Assembly (NCBI GenBank): GCA_031548885.1
Contig: JAVBQO010000002.1
Span: 62,001 to 126,000 of the forward strand
Direction: 5' to 3'
Length of the DNA stretch: 64,000 nt
From: JAVBQO01 sp031548885
GTDB lineage: Bacteria; Patescibacteriota; Saccharimonadia; Saccharimonadales; Saccharimonadaceae
Position 1 is the stretch's first letter. Each line of letters opens with the position of its first letter. Positions 25,960 through 34,062 of this stretch are shown one piece after another. The notes under the pieces were generated by a model. It saw only the letters and a list, made by a program, of their open reading frames with translations. It did no database searches and was not told the origin of the DNA. The position numbers and the translations under genes were made by a program.

Positions 25960-26607
25960 ATGAAAAAAGGGTGGAACGTGGGCAATAATGCGCAACGTGA
26001 CCGTCGTTGGCTGAAACGGCTAGGGCGGATCAAAACGTGGCAGTTGATACTTATTTTGCTGATTTTCGCGATGATGGCGATTATTTTTCTACGCCTGAAC
26101 AATTTGGGCATGGACGAGCGTCGTAACGCCGTGATGGCCGCTGACAAATCCGGCAATGAACAGGAATTGCGAAAGGCCGCCACCGAGCTGCAAAATTACG
26201 TGTCGAAACACATGAATACGTCGCTGGGAAACGGCATCGCTCTGCAGAATAGCTACGACCGCGCCGTGAAAGCTGCTTATGCTGCTGCCAAATCGCCGTC
26301 GATTGACCCCGGTGTTTATCAGGCTGCCACTGCCAACTGCCAATCAAAAGTCTATACTGGCGGCTACCCGGCCTACGCGCAGTGCGTTTCCGAGGCTGTC
26401 GGTGGCACGAGCGCGGAAAACTTCAAAGATGTCGTGTTGCCAAATGACGCGGCGTATTATCTGATGTACGCGTCACCGCGCTGGAGTTTGGACGGGGCGG
26501 GGATTACACTTTTCATCTGTTTGATCATAATAATTGTGATAATTGTGCGCACGATCGCCATGATTGTGTTGAAATTGACATTGAAATTCAAATACCATTC
26601 GGTATAA
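25960..26607 (+). CDS. two-helix membrane protein of unknown function
   Basis: From the ATG at 25960 the protein has 215 residues: a basic N-terminus, a transmembrane helix (about 27-46), an extracytoplasmic helical domain of about 130 residues with two Cys, and a second helix (about 183-203) with a basic tail. The upstream in-frame ATG at 25933 was rejected because the TATACT -10 lies between the two and is 7 nt from 25960. No domain was recognised. The divergent pairing with murC hints at an envelope role, no more. Confidence 0.65.
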   Translation: MKKGWNVGNNAQRDRRWLKRLGRIKTWQLILILLIFAMMAIIFLRLNNLGMDERRNAVMAADKSGNEQELRKAATELQNYVSKHMNTSLGNGIALQNSYDRAVKAAYAAAKSPSIDPGVYQAATANCQSKVYTGGYPAYAQCVSEAVGGTSAENFKDVVLPNDAAYYLMYASPRWSLDGAGITLFICLIIIIVIIVRTIAMIVLKLTLKFKYHSV

Positions 26608-26613
26608 AATTAG

Positions 26614-26642
26614 TTGACAGAGCCGCGCCTCTAGCGTACCCT
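26614..26642 (+). promoter_or_regulatory. promoter of the 73-residue small protein
   Basis: A consensus TTGACA (26614-26619), a 17-bp spacer and TACCCT (26637-26642) precede a 30-nt leader with a very strong AAAAGGAGGAG. Good -35 plus strong Shine-Dalgarno suggests a highly expressed leadered gene. Confidence 0.6.
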
Positions 26643-26677
26643 GTTAGATAGTAGGCTATTAAAAGGAGGAGATCATT

Positions 26678-26899
26678 ATGGCAGACGCTTACCAACACAC
26701 GAACTCAAAAGGGGTGAGTTACTACCTGCACTGCAAAGACGTCGTTTTGCGCGGTGGCAAAGAACAGCGAATTTACTTTTTCGCAAAAGAACTCGGCGGC
26801 AAAGGTGAGCCAACTCAGTTGCCAGAAGGCTACGAAGTCACAGAAAACCCACGCAACGGGTTTTTGACAATTCGCAAAATCCGCAAAGAGGAAAAATAA
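26678..26899 (+). CDS. conserved-type small basic protein, probably highly expressed
   Basis: This 73-residue protein (beginning MADAYQHTNSKGVSYYLHCK) is basic and mostly beta-like, with no membrane segment. It has its own consensus -35, an unusually strong AAAAGGAGGAG ribosome-binding site and a good terminator 60 bp downstream, so it is a monocistronic, well-expressed gene. I know similar short proteins from Saccharibacteria-like genomes but no function for them. A nucleic-acid-binding role would suit its size and charge, but this is speculation. Confidence 0.75.
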   Translation: MADAYQHTNSKGVSYYLHCKDVVLRGGKEQRIYFFAKELGGKGEPTQLPEGYEVTENPRNGFLTIRKIRKEEK

Positions 26900-26959
26900 G
26901 CTCTAGCGCTTTGAAATCGCCTGTGTTAGACTAAAGTCAAACAAACAGGTGCCAACATT

Positions 26960-26985
26960 ACCCGGCTGTGATGGCCGGGTTTTTG
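26960..26985 (+). terminator. intrinsic terminator
   Basis: ACCCGGC (26960-26966) pairs perfectly with GCCGGGT (26974-26980) around TGTGATG and is followed by TTTTT. It ends the small-protein transcript. Confidence 0.9.
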
Positions 26986-27022
26986 GGTTGATGTTTTGTT
27001 GTTTTTGTGGTATAAGTGGAGT

Positions 27023-27391
27023 ATGAATATAGAAGGCGGCTCTCTAGGTCGAGATGTATTGTATGATACTGAAGCTCCTGCGGATAATGAGCTGCTGCCC
27101 GACGCGTTGCCTCCTGAACTCATTGGTTTGTCCGTGCGCGGAGTTAAGGTTTATAGGCAGATTGAGGCCGCTAAACAAATTGCCAAAAAGAATAATTGGA
27201 ATACTATCAAAGTTATCGGCGAGGATGGGGAGGGACGGTACATCGCTCGGCATCTTTTGCATGTATATGCGAAAAACTTTCGCGATCCCGATGGAATAGT
27301 TTTGATTGATTTTTACACAACGCCAAAGGAGAGTCCGCCGCGTGAGCGCGACGCCAAAGAACGCGCCGCCAACGATGACACGCTTCTATAA
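27023..27391 (+). CDS. hypothetical soluble protein
   Basis: This 122-residue protein was not recognised. It has an acidic N-terminal part, a central basic helix and a disordered, charged C-terminus. TATAAG at 27011-27016 lies 6 nt before the ATG; the alternative upstream start at 26996 falls on the far side of this box. It converges with the FtsB-like gene, 22 bp away. It contains a single octamer copy. Confidence 0.55.
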   Translation: MNIEGGSLGRDVLYDTEAPADNELLPDALPPELIGLSVRGVKVYRQIEAAKQIAKKNNWNTIKVIGEDGEGRYIARHLLHVYAKNFRDPDGIVLIDFYTTPKESPPRERDAKERAANDDTLL

Positions 27392-27413
27392 TAAATTGAG
27401 CAATTTGTTCCTG

Positions 27414-27803
27414 CTAACGCCTCTTGCCCCCAAACAAAAACTCCGCCCACTTCTCGCCGTTCGTTTGCGAATCGACTTCCGCCACCGCAGTTTCGTCGGT
27501 TGACCTCGTCGCGGTGTGTTTCGGCAAAACAACCAGGTTTTCGCCAGGCAGCGCTTTGTTCAGTTTCGCGCGGGCTTCCAATTCCTGAAATTCATCGGTT
27601 TTGTAATAAGCTTGCTGCAATTGCAAATTCTGATTTTGCAGCTCTAGAACCTCGTTGTCCAGCCGACCTTGATCAACCTGTTTCTGCAAAGCGTAGTTTT
27701 TTTGCAACGCACCAATCGTGCTCCACGCCCAACTGAGCGACAGAATCGCCAGCAAAACCAGAATGACATTATTGACGGTAACAAACTTTCGCAATCGTTG
27801 CAT
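27414..27803 (-). CDS. FtsB/DivIC-like septum-formation protein
   Basis: This 129-residue bitopic protein has a short cytoplasmic N-terminus, one transmembrane helix (about 12-30) and a coiled coil (about 32-75) ending in a segment like KLNKALPGENLVVLPK. That is the layout of FtsB/DivIC (septum formation initiator family), which bridges FtsL and FtsQ at the divisome. TATAAT lies 6 nt before the ATG on the minus strand (leaderless). Its promoter is back-to-back with a tRNA gene. Confidence 0.8.
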   Translation of the reverse strand: MQRLRKFVTVNNVILVLLAILSLSWAWSTIGALQKNYALQKQVDQGRLDNEVLELQNQNLQLQQAYYKTDEFQELEARAKLNKALPGENLVVLPKHTATRSTDETAVAEVDSQTNGEKWAEFLFGGKRR

Positions 27804-27830
27804 GACTCTATTATAGTATAATTAGGCAAG

Positions 27831-27906
27831 CGGGACGTAGCTCAGTGGTTAGAGCAGTCGGCTCATAACCGATTGGTCGCTGGTTCAAACCCAGCCGTCC
27901 CGACCA
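27831..27906 (+). tRNA. tRNA with CAU anticodon, probably tRNA-Ile2 (lysidine type)
   Basis: The 76-nt sequence folds as a perfect cloverleaf: 7-bp acceptor CGGGACG/CGTCCCG, D stem GCTC/GAGC, anticodon loop CTCATAA, T stem GCTGG/CCAGC and encoded CCA. The anticodon is CAT. The D loop AGTGGTTA and the TTGGTCGCTGGTTCAA stretch closely resemble bacterial tRNA-Ile2, whose C34 is changed to lysidine by TilS (encoded at 60015). The window has two further CAU tRNAs that look like initiator and elongator Met. Confidence 0.93.
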
Positions 27907-27959
27907 TGAATTTTGTCAAAACGCTTTTATTTCGGTTTTTGTTCAGGTAAAATATAGAT

Positions 27960-29627
27960 ATGAAAAAGCTAACGGTGGGTATGGCTTTATTATTTTTGTC
28001 AATTTTCGCGCTGGTTTTTGAAGCGCCGCGCGTTTTCGCCGATGACTACGAAGCGCCGGAGTCGGTTTCGATTGCCGCCGAGGAGTCTGTGCCAGCGGAA
28101 GTCGATGATCAAACTGACGTTCAGGTTGAACTTGAAACATACGAAATTGTCGAAACGTATGTCGCCGCACCCAGTCAAGCGCCAATTGAAACGATTTCGC
28201 AACAAACCGCGCCAGTTCCGCCAGATACGGTCTGGTCTCATCTGATAATTACCGCGCTCCAATCCAAAAGTTCAGACCAAAAGTTCGTCGAGCTATACAA
28301 TCCGACCGACACTGATTTGGATCTGCGCGGTTGGCGGGTTGTCTACCAAAACTCCAGCGGTACGCAAACGGTTTTGGCAACGATCAACGGCAAGATTTCG
28401 GCCAAAGGCTACGTTTTGGCGGCGCACGAAAATTTCAATTATGCGGGCACGAAAGACCTGCTGCCATTCACGGGCACGCCGATGTCGATGGCGGCCGGTT
28501 CGATCAAACTATTCAGCCCGGATTCTGCGGAACCAGTCGACCAAATCTGCTGGAACTCGACGTTGGCGCCGTCATGTGTCAAAGTCCCGTCAAGCGGCGG
28601 ATTCACGATTTCGCGCGTGTACGACAACCAAAACGAACCGACGGCAGATTTCGCAATGACGACCAGTTTCACGCCGAGCGGCGGGAACTTTATACCGTTT
28701 GTCAATTTGTGCGCGGGGCTGAAAATTACCGAAATCGCGCCGCGCGTTGAAGCGCCGTTCGTCGAAATCCACAATTTTAGCGGGCAAAATGTGTCGCTCG
28801 AAGGTTGCAAATTGCAGTTCGCCAACTCGACTACGAAAATCTACGAATTCGGCGCGGAGAATCTAGCGCCGTCGGCTTACCGTTTGGTCAAAATCAGCGA
28901 CACGCCGCTCGCGCCAGCCAAAACCACTGGCGGCACGCTATATTTGCTCGACACCAAAAAACAAGAAGTCGATTCGCACGAATACGCCTCACCCAAAGAC
29001 GGCACTGCGTGGGCGTGGTTGGACGGCGATGATTGGCGGTTGACGTACCATCCGACGCCCGGCGCGGCTAACATTTGGCAGGAATTTCCACCATGTGAAG
29101 CTGGCTACGAGCGCAACCACGACACTGGTCGGTGCCGCAAAATCGTAATCGTCGCCGCGCCAACGCCATGTGCCGAGGATCAATATCGCAATCCCGAAAC
29201 CGGCCGCTGCAAAAAGATCGAACAGCTGGCAGGCTTGACACCGTGCAAAGTCGGTCAAGAAAGAAACCCCGAGACGAATCGATGTCGAAATATCGCGTCG
29301 TCGACCAAAGAATTAACGCCATGCAAAGAGGGCCAAGAGCGCAATCCGGAAACCAATCGTTGCCGAAATGTCGCGACCGCCGCCGCTGCGAAACCATGCC
29401 AGCCGGGCTGGGAGCGCAATCCCGAAACAAACCGTTGTCGCAAAATTGTTGCCGCGCAAAACGCTCAATTCGCCGTCAACCAAGCGCCCGCCAGTCGCGA
29501 AACCGGCCTGTGGATGTGGGCGGGAATCGCGGCAATTGTCGGCGTCGTCGGCTATATCATCTGGCAATTCCGCGCCGAAATCGCCAAAACATTTCGCAAA
29601 TTCGCCAAAAATCCTGCGAAAAGTTAA
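27960..29627 (+). CDS. surface protein with two lamin-tail domains and five Cys-rich repeats
   Basis: The 555-residue protein has a signal peptide (about 1-22), an acidic linker, two lamin-tail (LTD) beta domains (about 93-205 and 255-370, with FVELYNPTDTDLDLRGW and FVEIHNFSGQNVSLEGC), and then five tandem repeats of roughly 25 residues with the core C-x4-R/ERN-x-ET-x-RC-R/K-x-I (about 378-490). A C-terminal transmembrane helix and a basic tail (KTFRKFAKNPAKS) anchor it. LTD domains in bacteria occur in surface and nuclease-associated proteins. The paired Cys in each repeat suggest disulfides outside the cell. TAAAAT at 27948-27953 is 6 nt before the ATG (leaderless). Confidence 0.85.
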   Translation: MKKLTVGMALLFLSIFALVFEAPRVFADDYEAPESVSIAAEESVPAEVDDQTDVQVELETYEIVETYVAAPSQAPIETISQQTAPVPPDTVWSHLIITALQSKSSDQKFVELYNPTDTDLDLRGWRVVYQNSSGTQTVLATINGKISAKGYVLAAHENFNYAGTKDLLPFTGTPMSMAAGSIKLFSPDSAEPVDQICWNSTLAPSCVKVPSSGGFTISRVYDNQNEPTADFAMTTSFTPSGGNFIPFVNLCAGLKITEIAPRVEAPFVEIHNFSGQNVSLEGCKLQFANSTTKIYEFGAENLAPSAYRLVKISDTPLAPAKTTGGTLYLLDTKKQEVDSHEYASPKDGTAWAWLDGDDWRLTYHPTPGAANIWQEFPPCEAGYERNHDTGRCRKIVIVAAPTPCAEDQYRNPETGRCKKIEQLAGLTPCKVGQERNPETNRCRNIASSTKELTPCKEGQERNPETNRCRNVATAAAAKPCQPGWERNPETNRCRKIVAAQNAQFAVNQAPASRETGLWMWAGIAAIVGVVGYIIWQFRAEIAKTFRKFAKNPAKS

Positions 29628-29636
29628 AATGGTGTC

Positions 29637-30116
29637 ATGAGAATTATCGGCATCGATCCGGGCACCGGAATTTTGGGATTCGGCGTGATTGATTTCGCGA
29701 AAGGAAAGTCACCGCGCGTTGTCGACGCCGGCGTGATCACGACGCCGCCGCACACGCCACACGGCGAGCGTCTAGCGGATATTTTTGACAATTTGACCGA
29801 GATTATTCGTGATGCGAAACCCGACGTTATGTCGATTGAAAAACTGTTTTTCAGCAAAAATATCACGACCGCAATGACCGTCGCCGAGGCACGCGGCGTG
29901 GCGCTGTTGGTCGCCGAAAAAGCTGGCTTGAAATATTACGAATACACGCCGAACCAAATCAAACAAACCGTTACCGGATCTGGCCGCGCCGACAAAAAGC
30001 AGGTGCAGGAAATGGTGCGAATTCATTTGAGCATGAAGGAAATCGTCAAACCCGACGACTGCGCGGATGCGCTGGCAGCGGCGATCACGCACAGTTTGAT
30101 GGAGCGCTATGAATAG
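29637..30116 (+). CDS. ruvC: crossover junction endodeoxyribonuclease RuvC
   Basis: This 159-residue protein begins MRIIGIDPGTGILGFGVID, the catalytic first Asp of the RuvC retroviral-integrase fold, with Glu in SIEKLFF and acidic residues in KPDDCADALAAAITH near the C-terminus. It resolves Holliday junctions with RuvAB. TAAAAT at 29625-29630, which contains the stop codon of the preceding gene, lies 6 nt before the ATG, so ruvC has its own leaderless promoter. ruvA and ruvB follow at 31210 and 34062 with unrelated genes between. Confidence 0.95.
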   Translation: MRIIGIDPGTGILGFGVIDFAKGKSPRVVDAGVITTPPHTPHGERLADIFDNLTEIIRDAKPDVMSIEKLFFSKNITTAMTVAEARGVALLVAEKAGLKYYEYTPNQIKQTVTGSGRADKKQVQEMVRIHLSMKEIVKPDDCADALAAAITHSLMERYE

Positions 30117-30525
30117 ATTGGAAATCTTGCGAAAATTGGGTTTGGGTGTAGAAAATTCGATTGTGATTGGGTCAGGAATCATGGGAATTTTGGGGATTCG
30201 CGATAGTGACGATATTGACTTAGTGGTAACGAAGGATGCGTATGAAAAGCTTACAAAGAATTCGAATTTTCATTTTGAAACGCATTATGGTCGCGAAATT
30301 CTGGTTGACGACAAAATTGAAATCGGCGTCAATTGGCGAACGCTGGGGGGGTTGCGAGACTTTGAAAAACTATGCGAAAATTCGATTGTGATCGACGACG
30401 TGCGATATTGCACGCTAGATTTCATTTACGATGTCAAAAAATATTGGATTGATCACGATGATTCGCCACGTGATAAAGATTTCCGTGATTTGAAACTGAT
30501 TGATAAGTATCGGCGAGATGCCTGA
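30109..30525 (+). CDS. nucleotidyltransferase-fold protein
   Basis: This 138-residue protein overlaps the end of ruvC by 8 bp. It has GSGIMGILGIRDSDDIDLVV (about 22-41), resembling the GS-x(n)-D-x-D motif of pol-beta-type nucleotidyltransferases, and a second acidic strand DDVRYCTLDFIYDV. It could be an antibiotic- or tRNA-type nucleotidyltransferase or a pseudo-enzyme; the third acidic residue is not certain. It has no clear Shine-Dalgarno and is probably translated by coupling. Confidence 0.6.
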   Translation: MNRLEILRKLGLGVENSIVIGSGIMGILGIRDSDDIDLVVTKDAYEKLTKNSNFHFETHYGREILVDDKIEIGVNWRTLGGLRDFEKLCENSIVIDDVRYCTLDFIYDVKKYWIDHDDSPRDKDFRDLKLIDKYRRDA

Positions 30526-30528
30526 TTT

Positions 30529-31179
30529 TTAGCCAACAAATTTAACAATTTCGCCCAAGTCGCGTCGTGTTTTCGCATGATCTGGATTACCGCTGCGATA
30601 GCCGAACGCACACATGACGGCTAGCCGATCCATTTCGGGGCTTATGACGTCTTTTTCCGCTAGCAACTCGTTCACTTTGCCATAATCGAAACCCTCGATC
30701 GGACAAGAATCAACGCCGATCAACGCCGCACTGCTGATCATGTTGGCCATCGCGATGTAAGCCTGTTTGCACGCCCAGTCGTGGCGTTCACGGTCAGTGC
30801 GCATTTGCATGTCTTTTTCGGCGAAGTTGCGAAAACTTTCGTGCCAGCCGTCGAGGTCGTCGTCGTGCATAATGTCGGTAATAATATGGTCGAAATATTG
30901 CGAACCCGGCGTGAGGTCGGTCTTGACTGTAAAAGCAACTAAATGGCTCGCGCTATCGAGTTGTCGCGCCAAATATTGGCCGAACGGCTTGATCGCATCG
31001 CGCAGATTCGGATTCTGCAAAACGACGATATTCCATGGCTCGAAACCGAACGAGCTGGGTGACAAACGAGCCGATTCCAGCAAAAATGCGAAATCTTCGT
31101 CGCTAATTTTTCTTGTTTCGTCAAAAGTTTTTATCGCGGTGCGCCACGTTAGTGCGTTGATGATTTCTTGCTTGTCCAT
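30529..31179 (-). CDS. nitroreductase-family flavoprotein
   Basis: From MDKQEI the protein has 216 residues with nitroreductase-family signatures: RTAIKTFDETRKISDEDF, LSPSSFGFEPWNIVVL and the late SCPIEGFDYGKVNELL and RLAVMCAFGYR. It should bind FMN and use NAD(P)H to reduce quinones or nitro compounds. The longer upstream frame was rejected: TATAAT on the minus strand lies 7 nt before this ATG. It is divergent from ruvA, with both leaderless promoters inside 30 bp. Confidence 0.88.
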   Translation of the reverse strand: MDKQEIINALTWRTAIKTFDETRKISDEDFAFLLESARLSPSSFGFEPWNIVVLQNPNLRDAIKPFGQYLARQLDSASHLVAFTVKTDLTPGSQYFDHIITDIMHDDDLDGWHESFRNFAEKDMQMRTDRERHDWACKQAYIAMANMISSAALIGVDSCPIEGFDYGKVNELLAEKDVISPEMDRLAVMCAFGYRSGNPDHAKTRRDLGEIVKFVG

Positions 31180-31209
31180 AATTATTATTATATCAGGTAT
31201 AATTAAGCC

Positions 31210-31788
31210 ATGATTGCATTCGTTCGCGGCGTTGTCGCCGAAAAATTTATGAATTCTGTCGTGGTTGACGTCGCCGGCGTTGGCTACGAAGTGCAAGTTT
31301 CCGTTACCGATTACGACCGCGCGAATTTGAACGACGAAATCAAATTTTACACCTATCATCATGTGCGCGAACAGGCCGAGGAGCTATTCGGATTTTCCAG
31401 CTTGGCCGCCAAACGATTATTTGAAATGCTGATCACAGTGCAAGGCGTCGGTCCGAAAGCCGCCATCGCAATCCTAAGTTTGGGCGAAGCGGAAATCGTC
31501 CGTTCGGCCATCGCGTCAGCGGACGCGGTGTTTGTCGCCAAAGCTTCCGGCGTCGGCAAAAAAACCGCCGAACGCGTTATCGTCGATCTGCGTGACAAAG
31601 TCGGCGCACCGACGGTTTTTTCGCAAACTTCGCAGAATATTTCGCAATTTATTTCGGCCGGCGACGAAGCGCTGGACGCGTTGATGGCGCTCGGGTTTAG
31701 TTTGGCGGACGCGACGGCGGCGCTTGGCGACGTTGCGAAAGATTTGCCAACAGGTGAGCGGGTAAAGTTAGCGTTGAGGCAAAAATGA
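31210..31788 (+). CDS. ruvA: Holliday junction DNA-binding protein RuvA
   Basis: This 192-residue protein has the OB domain (MIAFVRGVVAEKFMNSVVVDVAGVGYEV), two helix-hairpin-helix motifs (ITVQGVGPKAAIAILSLG and ASGVGKKTAERVIVDLRDK) and the small C-terminal RuvB-binding domain. It holds four-way junctions for RuvB. TATAAT at 31198-31203 lies 6 nt before the ATG. Its stop overlaps the start of the next gene (ATGA). Confidence 0.95.
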   Translation: MIAFVRGVVAEKFMNSVVVDVAGVGYEVQVSVTDYDRANLNDEIKFYTYHHVREQAEELFGFSSLAAKRLFEMLITVQGVGPKAAIAILSLGEAEIVRSAIASADAVFVAKASGVGKKTAERVIVDLRDKVGAPTVFSQTSQNISQFISAGDEALDALMALGFSLADATAALGDVAKDLPTGERVKLALRQK

Positions 31789-32204
31789 AACTGCCAGAAA
31801 TTCTTTCGCTAGCGGATACGGCGCATTTTGCATCTATCGCTAGTATTTGCGAAACCGGTTCGCCGCAGGCTACGACAGTCGAGTTCGGGATTTGGAACGA
31901 CAAAATCGTTTTCGACACATTCATAAAATCGCGAAAATTTGAAAATATTACGAATAATAACCACGTAGCGCTTGTGATGATGCCGAACATTGACGCTAGT
32001 ATTGACATCGAGGGCCGTGCTGAAATCTTGTCGGGCGATGACCTAATCAAAGCCCAAAAAGCTTACTTTGCAAAAATCCCACAGGCGCGGCAATGGGCGA
32101 ATCAGCCGAACGTAGCATTTTTCGCAGTTACAATTGATTGGGCGCGGCTGACAGACGTTGATAAAAAACCGTGGCAGATTGAGATTTATAAATCAGATAG
32201 TTAG
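31785..32204 (+). CDS. pyridoxamine 5'-phosphate oxidase-fold protein
   Basis: This 139-residue protein has the split-barrel FMN-binding pattern: ASICETGSPQATTVEFGIWNDKIVFDTF, KSRKFENI, NNNHVALVMM and ASIDIEGRAEIL. It probably binds FMN or F420-like cofactors; it is too short to be a full PdxH. It is co-translated with ruvA and overlaps the end of the converging zwf gene by 12 bp. A redox role next to a nitroreductase and glucose-6-phosphate dehydrogenase is possible but unproven. Confidence 0.8.
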   Translation: MKLPEILSLADTAHFASIASICETGSPQATTVEFGIWNDKIVFDTFIKSRKFENITNNNHVALVMMPNIDASIDIEGRAEILSGDDLIKAQKAYFAKIPQARQWANQPNVAFFAVTIDWARLTDVDKKPWQIEIYKSDS

Positions 32205-33470
32205 ATTTTTTTCGAAATCCGCACCAGACTTGTATTCTCGCAAAACCGTTTTCTGCCGAAAAGCCGCGTCCACAACCCGCCACGATTCCAAAATTTCCTC
32301 GCGCGACAGAAACAACGAACGGTCGCCGCGGATGGCGTCGATCAAAACCTGTTCGTAGGCTTCCGGCGCTTCGCCGCCCGGCAACGTCATGTCGATAGTT
32401 TCGAATTGGCGGTCGTAGCCGATGATTTTGGTGCGAAGCCCGACGTCGACGCTGTTACTATCCAAGCGAATTCGTAGCAAATTATCCTGTGTGGCGTACG
32501 AACGGCGGAAATAAACACGGATTTCGGTGAACTTTTCCGCCAATTTTTTGCCGGCGATCAACCGAATTGGTACGCCGCGCCAATCCGGATCGGTCGAACA
32601 AATCGCCAAATTCGCAAATGTTTCCGTCGAGGATTTTTCGCGCCCGGCGTCGGACAAATAGCCGTCGTATTGACCGCGAATCAACGCGTCGCGGTAGGTG
32701 TCGATCGAAATCGGTTGGATTTGACGCAGGGCTGCTAATTTGTATTCAGCTAGTTTGTTCCACGAAAAATCCAGCGGAATTTTCATCAAAGTCAGCGCCG
32801 CCAGCTGCAACAAATGTCCCTGAATCACGTCGCGCATGGCGCCGGTTTGTTCATAAAAATCGCCGCGGCCTTCGATGCCGATTTTTTCGGACGCAATGAT
32901 ATCGATTCGTTCGATGAAATAGCCGTGCCACAACTGCGAAAACATCGCGTTGCTGCCACGAAACACCACCAAATTTTGCGCCATGTCTTTTTCCAGATAA
33001 TGATCGATGCGATAAATTTGATTTTCCGCAAAAATTTTTTCCGTGTTTGCGAAAAGTTTCCGCGCCGATTTTTCGTCGCGTCCGAACGGCTTTTCGAACA
33101 TGATGCGCGAATCGGGCGTGTTGAGTTTGGCGGCCGCTAAACCTTTGACGATTTGGTTCGTGGCGTCAGGCGGCACGGACAGGTAGAAAATCGGTCGCGT
33201 ATTTTTCGCGAATTTCAATTTCGCGAAATCTTGTGGGTTGGCCGGGTCGATTTTCACAGTACGAAAAGCTTTCGCAAACTTGTCGACGTCGCTGAATTTT
33301 TCGTCGGCGAAACGCTCCAGAATCTTTTCTTTGCTGATTTTGCGTCGACTGACGCCGATAATTTCCAACTCGTCCGTCTGGCCGGATTTGGCGACGTTGA
33401 ATAATGCCGGCAAAAGCTTCCGCCGCCCCAAATCGCCAGTTATGCCAAAAATCACCAAGCAGGTTTTCAT
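32193..33470 (-). CDS. zwf: glucose-6-phosphate dehydrogenase
   Basis: This 425-residue protein has the N-terminal NADP motif FGITGDLGRRKLLPAL, the substrate motif YRIDHYLEKDMAQNL and the later YEQTGAMRDVIQGHLLQL. It oxidises glucose-6-phosphate to phosphogluconolactone and makes NADPH. It is shorter than typical Zwf (about 480-500) but keeps the catalytic core, as in other reduced genomes. TACAAT lies 6 nt before the ATG, so the mRNA is probably leaderless. The rest of the oxidative pentose pathway is not in the window. Confidence 0.94.
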   Translation of the reverse strand: MKTCLVIFGITGDLGRRKLLPALFNVAKSGQTDELEIIGVSRRKISKEKILERFADEKFSDVDKFAKAFRTVKIDPANPQDFAKLKFAKNTRPIFYLSVPPDATNQIVKGLAAAKLNTPDSRIMFEKPFGRDEKSARKLFANTEKIFAENQIYRIDHYLEKDMAQNLVVFRGSNAMFSQLWHGYFIERIDIIASEKIGIEGRGDFYEQTGAMRDVIQGHLLQLAALTLMKIPLDFSWNKLAEYKLAALRQIQPISIDTYRDALIRGQYDGYLSDAGREKSSTETFANLAICSTDPDWRGVPIRLIAGKKLAEKFTEIRVYFRRSYATQDNLLRIRLDSNSVDVGLRTKIIGYDRQFETIDMTLPGGEAPEAYEQVLIDAIRGDRSLFLSREEILESWRVVDAAFRQKTVLREYKSGADFEKNLTI

Positions 33471-33516
33471 ATTGACATTGTACCGCGAAATGTCAACTTG
33501 CGATACAATAGAAACG

Positions 33517-34062
33517 ATGGAAAGAAAAACTGGCGCTAGTGTAATTGAAATCCGTTCAGAAACTGACGCAATTGTTTTACGCGAAATAACGTTGGTGGAT
33601 GCGCAGACCTATTTTGACTTGGTTGACTATGATCGACAACACCTCAGCCAGTTTGACGACAAAACAGCTGCGAAATATCCCGATGTCGAAAGTGTTGAAA
33701 AGAGTATTCATAATTATCCCAAAAATAAAATTCGATTTGGCATTTGGGACGATGGTGTCATGGTTGGCTCGCGTAACTTGACATATTCAGACGATCGCAA
33801 AGATGTAGAATTGGGCGTCTGGGTTAGTCAAAAATATCTTGGACATCATTATTCAACGCGATCAAATATCATGGCGCAAGAATTTGCGTTTCGCGATTCG
33901 CAGGTTGAGAAAGTTTTTTGCGCTGTCGAAGAGGATAATGCCGCGAGTATTAAATCTGTTGAACGCGCGGGGCTTGTCCTGTCCAAGAAGGAAGGTGGGA
34001 AGCTGTTTTTTGAAATGACGCGTGCACAATGGCAAGCCTGTCAAGATAAGGTGGAGGAATAA
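33517..34062 (+). CDS. GNAT-family N-acetyltransferase
   Basis: This 181-residue protein matches the RimJ/RimL-like GNAT acetyltransferases: LREITLVDAQTYFDLV, ELGVWVSQKYLGHHYST and VFCAVEEDNAASIKSVERAGL, where the Asn and the VERAGL segment close the acetyl-CoA site. The target amine is unknown; RimL relatives act on protein N-termini. The true start is 33517, with TACAAT 7 nt upstream; a longer frame reaches back into the divergent zwf gene. It is coupled to ruvB (TAATG). Confidence 0.88.
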   Translation: MERKTGASVIEIRSETDAIVLREITLVDAQTYFDLVDYDRQHLSQFDDKTAAKYPDVESVEKSIHNYPKNKIRFGIWDDGVMVGSRNLTYSDDRKDVELGVWVSQKYLGHHYSTRSNIMAQEFAFRDSQVEKVFCAVEEDNAASIKSVERAGLVLSKKEGGKLFFEMTRAQWQACQDKVEE

